A stretch of DNA of 64,000 bases from Eurosta solidaginis. Taxonomy: Eukaryota > Arthropoda > Insecta > Diptera > Tephritidae. Positions 37,501 through 49,500 of this stretch are shown piece by piece (within the stretch, counting starts at the first letter, position 1; each line of letters starts with the position of its first letter). The DNA lies in NCBI RefSeq assembly GCF_040869045.1, contig NC_090319.1, positions 16,014,314 through 16,078,313 on the forward strand, in the 5' to 3' direction. A program made the translations under genes and the position numbers. Below the pieces are notes generated by a model that worked only from the letters and a program-made list of their open reading frames with translations, did no database searches and was not told the DNA's origin.

Positions 37501-40500
37501 CTTACAACAATTCTGAAACGGTCCCGATATGATTAAAAAATATTACGAAAATGATTTCGAAAGCAACCCCTAGTTCCAAAACTGGTTATCCCTAAAAAAA
37601 AAAAAAAACAACACGAGATTATCCAGAATAGTATCCAAATTTTGCCGATTTCTTATGAAACATATCCAAAAATAGTTCCGATCCAGAGATCAGGCGTAAA
37701 TTAACTTAAAGAATCTGGTGACGATCCGGAAAGCGTTGAGAGAAATGATGCAAAAACAATTCCGAAGGAAGTTGAAGATATCACTGAATTGATATCGAAA
37801 CTAATCAGGGAATATTCCGTAGAATTTTCTTAACTATTTCCGAAATGATCAAGAGAATGTGTGAAATCGATGCAGGATTGGTGTTAAAATTATCACTAAG
37901 ATGTACCGAAATCGATATCTAAAACAATTCCAGAAATTTTCCCATTTCCGAAATGATGCAAACATAAAACCGAAAGAAGCTCAAGATGGTTCTTAGTTTA
38001 TGCCGAAAACTAGTCTTGAAATATTCCGGAAAATAATATTGAAATTATTCCTAACTATGCAGAGTTTTTCTCAATCTATCCCGAAATGATTTAGAAACCG
38101 TATTGAAAAAGGATAGCTTCGAAGTGATTCCGTAAACAATTCCAAAACTATTCTAAAGCAACCCCCTAATGGTTGTCAAATGTGATATCAGAGGAGTTCA
38201 GTAAGACAATGAGATAAAATGTGTTCACAAAAGAGTTCGGTAATGATCCCGAAATTGTATCGAAAACAATATCGAAAAAGAGATAGCTTCGAAGTGACTC
38301 CGAAAACATTTCCAAAGTTATTCTAAAGCAATACCTAAATGATGGTCAAATGTAATCTCAGGGCAGTTCTGTAAAATAATGGTGATGAAATGTAATCACA
38401 TTAGAGTTCATAAATGATCACGAAACAGTCACGAAACCCAAAATAAAATCTGGTGGTGTCTTTTTGCACACTTCCAATCTTGCTTAAAGCTACATCTTTT
38501 ATGACCTGTTGTCAATGGTGCAGGTCAAAAACTATTTCCAGTTGGATATTTTAAAACATTCTTAAGATTTCGACTTGTATGACCGCCAGATACTCAATAT
38601 TAGAGTTATAAAGATTTAAAAATAAATAATAACTGTTGTTAGGGATCTCATCCTTCTTCCCTACCCGTTTGCTATAGAATTTTGCCAGAGTCAAAGGTCA
38701 TTTAACTGTGGAGGCAATTTTAGTGTCCGAACTATACTATGTACTGATTGGACACTGCCTTCTGGCTTCACATACCTATAAGTTAGGTCTCGTCGTATGG
38801 GTTCCTGGCCACTGTGAAGGCACCAACCTGCAAACAATAACCTCCGCTGGTTGGGCAAACCCTCCTCTAAACACCTGCAAACACTGCCTGCGATCTCTAA
38901 TCACGGATCAAGCAAACGCCAGATGGGCCATGGAACCTACATGTAGTTTATCCAAGCAAATATGGCCTAAACTGGATGAAAGGAGATCGCAATCGGTGAT
39001 ATTGTTAGACCGTATCTCTATAAGCCCACTAGTGGGCCTTCTTACAGGTCACTGTCTCATGGGCACTCACGGTGCCTATATGGGCCTACAGGCAAGTGAC
39101 TTCTGCCGCAGCTATAGGGACGAGGAGGATATAGAAAGCACTATCTATGCCACTGTCCCGCACTTTCAAAAACCAGATACCGATGCCTCCACAGATACTC
39201 CTTTGGGTGCCTTGCGGAGCTTGAATCTACAAACACAAACGACATCTTGCGTTTCATTAGGAAAACGCGCTGGTTTAGCCTCACTGGGGTCTAAACTTTC
39301 TTCTTCTTCAAAAGTAGGGAAATAGCAAATAGGGGCCCCGCGTGGTAGCACAACGGGCCACAATGGCCTACGTGAGTTTCCGCCTGGACAACGGGGGCAG
39401 CCACTCCAACCTAATCTAACCTAGGCCTCGTCAGTAATAGCAAGTGCAGGAAGTGTGAGCTGCAGGAAGAAACGGTTGAGCATGTTCTGTGTTCATGACC
39501 TGCGCTCGCCAGGTCAAGGCTCCAGCTATTAGGGGCGGCATAGTTGCCAGATCTCGAGGCAGCAGTTAAGCTGTGTCCTAGAAAACTGCTAGTATTTGCC
39601 AAGAGGACAGAGTTATTCTATAACGTATGTCCTGGCACCTGATTGGGGTTCTTCCGTTTGGTCGTCAAACAAATTCTGGTAACACTATGGACTAATTCAG
39701 TCTATGTGAGGACTTTATTGACCGGACAGTGTGTTATTGTAGAAATATTTCTATGATAGGAGTCAACGTGACTGGCAGCCTTCAAATTTTTACTGATTAT
39801 ATGTAAAGTACGCTTTGTTACTAGAACTAGAACTACCTCCGATATCCTATTTTTGTTATTGTTGTAGTCTGCTACCGTTGTTAAACTACTCTAAAAGAAA
39901 GTGCTGAAGTAACTGGGCTTCATGCATAAAATGTGAGCTCAATTTTTTGTTTAAGAGGTGGCTTCTTTGTTTTTGCAACACAGTCAAAATATCAACTTTT
40001 ACTCAGAAAATAGCGTCAGAGCAAATGCTCACTTTTTATGTCTGTATCCATTGCTTAATTTATTTAAAGCTTTTTTATATTTCACTAATTCTTTAATCTT
40101 TCTTTAGATTAACGCCTACGAATGTGTTTGCGTACCAGGCTATACCGGCATCAATTGTGAAATCGACATAAACGAATGCGACAGTAATCCTTGTACGAAG
40201 GGTTCCACATGCATCGATATGATCAATAATTTCACATGTTCCTGTATACCTGGCATGACGGGTCGCTTATGTGAGAATGATATTGATGATTGTATATCGG
40301 CGCCATGTCAACATAATGGACATTGTATTGATGAATTGGGTGGTTTTCGTTGTGATTGTACCAACACCGGTTTTGAGGGGCAACTGTGCGAGCTGAATAT
40401 CGATGAATGTGATTCACATCCTTGTCAAAATGGTGCATTTTGTATAGATGAAATAAATGATTACCGTTGTAAATGTTATCCGGGTTATACGGGTAAAAAT

Positions 40501-43500
40501 TGTGAAACCGATGTAAATGAATGCGATAGTAATCCATGCATGTATAACGGTTACTGCTATCAGCGATCGAATATGACGTTGTATCAATTCAGTCAAACAC
40601 AGGACATACCAGAGTTCTTCAATAGGCCATTTTCCTACGAGAATGCGAGTGGGTAAGTGTTGGCAGCAAAAAAAGGTGATTTGGGAACAAAAAGTGTTGC
40701 AGAAAATATATCCATTCATATACCGAGTAGCGTAACTCTTTAATCTACTATAACTTCTTTCCGTTATAACTGTTCGTGGCCCCTAAAGTGTGAATGTCTC
40801 TTTTCAGAGTTTGGAGAAAAATTGCCCTTCATTATGAGTCGGCCCCGAAAAACACTTTATTAAAATTTGATTGAGTGATGCCCTATCTCAGAAATCGTGT
40901 AATAAACACCCTTATTGCACAAATATTATTCGCTCCATTTTCCGATATCGAAAACTTGGAAAAACGAAGCAAATAAAAGTAGTTCCTCACTTTTGGCAGC
41001 GATCTTCCTTTCAATTTGTTTTCGGCTTGGGTTATTTTCTCTTCATTCTTGTTTAATTTTCCTCTAGTTTTCATTTCATTCATTTTTATTTGGTTTCAGT
41101 TTCACAACGCCATGCCTAAAGTCTTCTTTGACCTGTACCGGGTACTTTTTTTTGTCGGTTACGTGAAAGAAGTAAAATCTTTATACACTCACCGGGTTGT
41201 TAAGCCTCGAAACTACACTATCCAGTACCAGCGAGGCTCTTCAAGTTTAAGACTCCATTCTTCTTGATGGGCTACTCGCCAAAACCTCACCCCTCACAGT
41301 CAGCTTTTGGTAGCACTTTTGGCAGCGATCTTCCTTTCAATTTGGTTTCGGCTTGGGTTATTTTCTCTTCATTCTTGTTTAATTTTCCTCTAGTTTTCAT
41401 TTCATTCATTTTTATTTGGTTTCAGTTTCACAACGCCATGCCTAAAGTCTTCTTTGACCTGTACCGGGTACTTTTTTGTCGGTTACGTGAAAGAAGGAAA
41501 ATCTTTATGCACTCACCGGGTTGTTAAGCCTCGAAACTACACTATCCAGTACCAGCGAGGCTCTTCAAGTTTAAGACTCCATTCTTCTTGATGGGCTACT
41601 CGCCAAAACCTCACCCCTCACAGTCAGCGGTTTTGTAACCGCATGTAGCAAAACTTGAGGTACGGAAACTTCTATACTTTTGGGCAACCGCCTTCTTCTT
41701 TCAGGAGAGAATATTCTACTGTATCTTCCGACCATATTCCATCTGTGACTGACGCTCGTCATCTATCAATAACACTATCAGTGAATATATCACCAATTGC
41801 CTCTTAAGCGCTTCCTTATTTGCAGTACGAAGTGGTACGATTCGAAATAACGGTTTGTCGTACGTCGCGAATGTACCCACAGTATAGGCTGTCTTACCAT
41901 GTGGAAATTGGGTCTAGTAGAAGTCGGCCAAGTGAGGTGTTTTCGCCTAGTTGGAGCAGCGACAATCCAACCTATCCTAACCTGAGTCAACCCCCCCCCC
42001 CCCCCCAGGCATCCACTTTAATCAAAGCTTCGATTCTGGGATTAAGTTAGCTACTTCTGCATGGAGAAGTAAATTACGTTCCTTTTACAACGAAAAAATA
42101 CATCGAGTAAGATTAACTTACTTATGCGTGGCTTTTTCCCGCCTATGGTCGCCGTTAACTGGCACACATTTCCTATAGCATGCGCAGTCTTGTCGCCAGG
42201 CTTGCTTTCTATCCGCACTCCAAGGCATTTCGTGGAACTCTTGTACCGCCCTGAGTTCTGCACCGTACAAGAGTATTGTTACGAATTTAGTGAAATTCCG
42301 TTTATTTGCAACCTTCTGCTTACGTTCGTATCGCTAAATTGTTGAATAAAACACGCCAATATTCAGTATTCCAAAATGGTCTTTGTGGACTACTTTGAAA
42401 GAACTTCGCAATTAAACTTCACTTCGCATATCAGTTGCGTGTTTAAATCAAACTGATTCCAGATTACTCAGCTTTTGCTGGTTTTATACTCTGTGCCCAA
42501 ATGTCTAGACGTTTCTTCTGCTAAAATTTTCTACTTGGTTACCAGCTATACGCTACCAGCTATAAACTACAGATAAACGTTTATAGCCTCTCGCATAGCC
42601 ATATGCGCGTGCATATGTGAATACTACTTCCAACGATGACTACATCTGTATGTGGGTTATCTCTTCGTTGCCTTGTATGTATGTGTGGTAAATGATGATT
42701 ATTGTGTTTATGTAGCTTGCTTAATGTTTATGTTGTTGTGCCTTTATTTAATAACCTTAGAGATGGTAATATTCGTCACAGTATAGTCTCCGAATCCAGT
42801 AAGATAAGCTTTCTTACATGTGGCTTTGGTCCGCTCATGATCGTCGTTAATTGGCACAAATTTCCTATGTCGTGCGCAGTCTTGTCACTAGGCTTGCTTT
42901 CTAGCTTCACTCAAAGGCATTTCGTGGAACTGTCCGTTTCTGCTCGTTGGTTATCAATCGTTATATTTATGGTAGCGGGAGTCCGTTACTTTGTGAGCAT
43001 TATGATCTCTGGTTTCGTTGTCGCTATCTGACGGCCGTGATCATGATTCCATCTATATACACTGCGTATTTAATTTGCCTGATCGTATTTATGCGTTGTT
43101 ATGCAAGCGAAGAGGACTGTCATCCGTAGCATTGTCGGAACCTAGCACCGAACTCTGTGCTGCTCTGCCTGTTATTCTTGCCTTGATTTGTTTCGTATTA
43201 CACAATCTTTAAATAATTAGATATGAAAGTACATACCTTGAAAGGGTGTCAAAGGCCCCGAGCATGCCATAAGCCTTGCGAATTTTTAGGTATTTTTGAT
43301 GTCCAGCATGATCAATGAACTCTGGCGCTAACTGTGGAGTCACTTTTGGGAAAGGCATATGGACAAATCTCTGAACCTTTAAATATCGTATATCCATCAT
43401 TTTCCAGCTGTGTCGAGCATGCATTGTGGCCGGAAGAAGATATGGAGTCGGGCGCTGTATTGCGCTAATGCACCTTGCTTCCCAAAATTTTGAGGCTGCT

Positions 43501-46500
43501 TTTTATGGATGTACCATCAGTTGCTGGTGCCTTTCCTGCCTTCATGCTACGCTAGGCCGTTTTTACCTCTCCTTCGTTGAACAGTAGCATTTTCACAGTG
43601 GGAGACGGTCCCATTTTTTCATGTTCTTTTCGCAATAAATTATTGCTACTTGAACGTACTACTGGGTATATGATATTTAGTTCCACCTGTGATGAAAAGA
43701 GTATCGGACTAATTTATTATTATCACCAAAACTAAATATGTACTTCTTAATTAAATATCTTGTCTCTGTAATTTAAAGGTATGAATGCGTTTGCGTGCCA
43801 GGTATTATGGGCAAAAATTGTGAGATTAACATCAACGAGTGTGAGACGAATCCGTGTGGTAAACATGGCACCTGTAACGATGGCGTAAGCTCTTGCACCA
43901 CTTTCAACTAAACATTTTATGATTAATCTTTAAAATTTTAATGTTAGATCGGCAACTATACGTGCGAATGTGACCCGGGTTTCGAAGGACGCCACTGTGA
44001 TGTCAATATCGATGAATGTGAGAGGTAAGTGATAAGAACTGAGCTTGCTTTTCTCAATATAGTCCAGCATCTATAACGTTCCACATTTCGTATGCTATAG
44101 ATATCAACCCTGTGGCGCGCATGGTACATGCTTCGATGAAATTAACGACTACACCTGCGATTGTGATGCCAATTATGGTGGTAAGAATTGTTCGGTACAA
44201 TTAATTGGTTGCCTTAATATGCCATGTCAAAATGGTGGCTATTGCAAACCATATTTGGTTAATGAAACCGAACATCTATTCAATTGCTCTTGCCAGCATG
44301 GTTTCCAGGGTGATATTTGTGAGAAGACAACAACAATATCGATGGTCGTCAGCAGTCTTATAACGGTAAAGACGCAACGTGAAGAGGGTTACGATATTAA
44401 TTTACAATTTAAAACCACTTTACCAAATGGCGTACTCGCTTTTGGTACCTCAATTGGACATAACGAACCTGTTAGTTATATACTGGAGTTGATTAATGGA
44501 CGCTTGAATTTACATTCGTCGTTACTCAATAAATGGGAGGGTGTTTTTATTGGTTCAAAATTGAATGATAGCAGTTGGCATAAGGTATTTGTCGCTATAA
44601 ACACTTCACATTTGGTGCTTTCGGCCAACGACGAGCAAGCCATCTTTCCGGTGGGTTCATATGAAACAGCGAATGGTAGTCAACCTTCATTTCCACTTAC
44701 CTATTTGGGTGGTACAATACCAAATTTGAAATCATATTTACGGCATTTACCACATCGTCCATCGAGTTTTGTGGGTTGTATGCAAGATATTGTTGTTAAT
44801 GGTAAATGGATATTCCCCGAAGAGCAAGGCCTCGAAAAGGATACAAAATTAACTAACATACAGGCGGGTTGTCCACGCACTGAGCAATGTACGCCTAACC
44901 CGTGTCACTCGAATGGCGCTTGTACTGATTTGTGGCACACATTCTCCTGCACCTGTCAGCGCCCACATTTCGGACACACGTGCAAATATAGTAATTTGGT
45001 CGCTAAAAGATTATCCAACATATTCCTCACATTGTTTTTTCTCTTTTTGTTTTGTAGATATAACTGCCGCGACTTTTGGTCACGAGAACACTACTCACTC
45101 GGCTGTGGTTGTGGAGACTAACGATGCTGCTCGCCGCGCTATTCGTTCCATTCTGGATATCTCGATGTTCATACGTACACGTGAGCCAACTGGGCAGGTA
45201 TTTTATTTGGGCAGCGATCCAAAGAAGATAACTCCTAAAGGAACACGTAAGTATGAGTTTACGGGTTATATCATCGGTTATCGGTTTTCGTAACCCAAGA
45301 GTCATGTTTGTTCTATAAATCCTATCTGCACAGCGAAATATTTATCTAACCATATATGTACTTCCTGACCTATACATCGTACGGAATGGACAGCACGTAA
45401 TATTGCTCGAAATGCCTTCTGAGTTATTTGCGGTTTTAGAAAAATATTTTACTCCCTCCCCCTCCTTTTATTTTCCCATAAGAGGTTTCAAAAATCCGTA
45501 TAGCTCTGAATCGTTCGAGGTTGTAGCAATTTTGAAAACTCTGCCATCATTATCATTTTATAACAGTGCTTCGCGCCATCCAATAGCTGCTGTTACTCAC
45601 TATATCCTCCAAAGGATATTCAGGTAAACTAGCATCAGTTGAGCGCGCACCAAATCGCAAAGGCGATTGAACTTTACCTTCGTCGGTAGGTAGTACCTAC
45701 TAGGTACTTCTTTTAGCATTAATAAGTCTGCTTGGAAGATATGTCTCTTCGGTGTGAAAGACTGAAAAGATCTTTGAGTATACTCGCTCATGTAAGTACT
45801 GGTCTTTGTTGGACACCTGAGCGGTAGTGTGATAACTTTTCCTGGGTAGGACGGTTGCAAAGTGCGGATGGAGTTCGCGGTATTCTTAAAGCATCCCTGC
45901 ACCCCGAACCCCGAATCGTCTTCCAGCCACCTTGCCTGGCAGCGGAGTAGCTACGTCCGAAAGCATTATCTCCAGCGTACTAACCCAAGGAGATGCCGAG
46001 ACTCCATTAGAGTTCGATAACTCCGATAGGCAAGAATAGTAATCCGATAGGCAAGAATAGTACTAAGAGGCGGCCAGTCGACAGGAGCTTCCGTCCGAAG
46101 ATGGTATGCCCTTGCAGGAGAGATTGTAAATTGTGCGAATCAGTCTGCTTAAAAGGTAAGCTCGTGTAGCAGTGACGAAGAATAGCATTATATTTCACTT
46201 TCATGAAAAGCTTATAGCTGTTAATAATCATGTACTGGCTGATCACCCTGCCTATGTTTGCGAAGCTTTTTTCTTGTGGTACGATTAAGGGCACATGCGA
46301 AGTTGCAATGGGAGTCATAATATTGTAATGCTACGTCACAGTATAATGCTGCCAATTGTAGTCTATGTCCACTGGATATCCTGTGATGTACTTTTTGGAA
46401 GACTGTGATCTTTTTTTGTGTAAAGGCGTTTAATAATTCTACTTCTTTCCAGGACTGTGAACTTAGCGAGGATGTCTTCAAATAAGGAAGCTTCCGCGTA

Positions 46501-49500
46501 TTACTCATTTTTTCAGCGACTTGAGACCCAGAAGTCTGGGCTCCACTGTTAGTATACTACTTGGTTTTCCAATCTAGTAAAAAGACTTTAACTGCGACTT
46601 AAGATTTCATAGAGAAAGGATAATCAGGTTTAGTTTTCACCTCGGGGTCAACGCTCTAAAAAAGTTATTGTTTTTACATACATGCCAATTCTAAATAATT
46701 TTTCCTGGCGAGCTTTGTTTTATATTTTTTATATGACAACGAGAAGAATCCCTCCGAAAAAATGATTTTATGATTGGGTGCATAACGTTTATTTTTTATT
46801 TATTTCTTTATATAGCTGATACCGGCGAATCTTACGTAGCCGCCGAACTGCACGGTGGCGAACTCTTAGTAAAAATGCAATTCAATGCTACACCAGAGGC
46901 CTACACTGTGGGTGGAAATAAACTCGATAACGGCTATAATCATCTCATCGAAGTCGTGCGCAATCAAACCTTGGTACAAGTCAAACTCAATGGCACTGAA
47001 TATTTCCGTAAAACACTATCCTCCACCGGTTTATTAGATGCGCAAGTGCTCTACCTTGGTGGACCACCAGTAGGTGAACAGACGCAAGCACCAACAATCG
47101 CAGGCACTGATCCAACGCTAGCAACGGCCGAAGAAACAGCACTGACTAATGAAATGGAGGCAAAAGAATATTTTAAGGGAATCATACAAGATGTCAAAGT
47201 AAGCAATGGATCGCACACCATGATTGTTGAATTATATCCGCTTAATGAAGATGATTTGTTGTTGCCACCACCTTTTGGCGTTGTCACTATCGATCGCAAC
47301 TCAGTACTGAAAGGCGAGGTCACAGATGATTTATGTCGCAAAAATCCATGCAAGCACAATGCGGACTGCCGTAATACATGGAATGATTATGTGTGCACCT
47401 GTCCGAACGGTTATAAGGGTAAAAATTGTCAAGAGATCGAGTTTTGTCAGTTAGTTACTTGTCCAGGCAATAGCAATTGTCAAAATCTTGATGATGGCTA
47501 TGAGTGTTTGGCCAACATAACGTTCAAAGGTAATGAAAAGAATCCTTTGGCATTCACTTATTATGGTGAGATATTGCCAGAGGAGCCGAAAGGATTTGTA
47601 AAGCCCGTAATTGAAATCACTTATAGAACGCGTGCGGGAGGTACTTTGTTCTATGTTGAGAATGGTGAGAGTTTCTTCGAAATTGGCGTAAATCAGGGAC
47701 AAGTTACGGTAACATGGAAATTGAGTCAAGAACAATTTGGTGATACCAAACGCTTTACAAAGGACACATCCGATACGAGCCATACGGAGTCCATGAATCA
47801 GCCAGAGTAAGTTTGAAATCATTAATAGGTGAAAACAAAAATAATTTACCACATCTTCAACAGCTGGAACCACATTTACTTACGAGCGCAAAACGGCAAA
47901 CTCGAGGGTGGCTGGAAAGGTTGGGAGAGTATGGTCGATCCTTCGCCTGCTTTTTCGGCTGACATTGATCAGCTCGGCGTCCAGGAATTGTTCTCCAGCG
48001 ATACACAAGTATATTTGGGCGGCATGCCCACTGATAGTCGACAAGCACGTGGCAGCAGTTCATCACAGCAGGGTTCACAATTTAAGGGTTGCTTGGGTGA
48101 GGCGCGTGTTGGTGGTCTCTTGTTGCCATATTTCTCGAACGCTGAAATGTATCCACATACTGAAAATGTTTCGGTACAACCACATGCACAATTTCGGCTG
48201 AACTCAAGCAAACCCGCCGAAGGTTGCATACTCTGTTTTGATGCGGATTGTAAGAATGATGGGTATTGTGGCTCACCCACAGAGCAATATGCTTGCAAGT
48301 GTCAAGCTGGTTATGAGGGAGATGACTGTTCGATTAATATCGATGAATGTTTGACAGCGACTTGTCAGAATGGTGCCTCTTGCATTGATAAGGTGGCAGA
48401 TTTCTTGTGTCGCTGTTTACCGGGTTACGATGGTCGTTTCTGTGAGCACAATATTGATGAGTGCGCCTCACAGCCATGTCATAATGGTGGCACATGTACA
48501 GATTTAATAGCGGCATTCCAGTGCGATTGTACGGAAGACTATGCTGGTGCACAGTGTGATTTGCTAAAGCAGGTGACATGCGAAAATTTGCCCTGTCGCA
48601 ATGGATCCACGTGTGAGGATGGATTAAGTAAGTTTGTTCAACGAATTTTAATTTTGTAGGCATACCGATAGTGATAGTAAAAGAGATAGAGATGGATCGG
48701 GACAAGGATATTGATAGGCAGACGAATAGGGATATAGTTAGAGGTCGGGGCGGTGATTGTGATAGTAATAGTGAAAGGGACAGAGATGGTGATATTGTTA
48801 TTGATATTTATAGTGAAAGTAATAGTGATTGTGATATTGATATTGGTAGTGACAGTGTTAGTGTAAGTGTTGGTAATAGTGAATAGGGACGGAGATAGTG
48901 ATGTGATAATGGAAGGGATATGGTAAGGGGTAGGAATGGAATTATTTATGAATACTCTCTGTACATTCTTTTACTAATTCACAGTAACTATTCTTCCCTA
49001 AAGACTCGCTCACAAACAACAATTTCACTTGCCTTTGCATGCCCGGTTTTGAAGGACCTTTTTGCGATGTGCCCTTTTGCGAAACGACGGCATGCCAAAA
49101 TGGCGGTCTTTGCATTCTATCTGATCCATTCGTAAGTTATCTCACAGTTTAGTATTTACTTTATATTCAGTAAAAATAATTCCCTCCGCAGACACCATTA
49201 TGTCAATGTAGTATGGGCTACACCGGACGCTATTGTGAGGTAGACATCAACGAGTGTGATCCCAATCCTTGTTTCAATAACGGCGAATGTCACGATCTAA
49301 TCGGAGCCTATCACTGTAATTGTACGAATACCGGCTACGAGGGCAACAATTGCGACATCGACATTGATGAGTGTACTTTGGGTATCGAATATTGTGGTGG
49401 ACTGGGACGCTGCATTAATTTGCCTGGATCATTCAAATGCATTTGCCAGGATGCCTTCTGTGGTGTGTATTGTAATTTTACTGATCCCTGCAAGAGTGGA

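Noticed and set aside
44913..45293. 126-codon frame across crb exons 9 and 10 as a separate product
   Set aside because: It is the exon 10 reading frame extended backwards through intron 9; the spliced join is clear.
48671..48886. 71-codon Asp/Ser-rich open frame in crb intron 12
   Set aside because: It is translated simple-sequence repeat, and reading into it would break the spliced EGF repeat.
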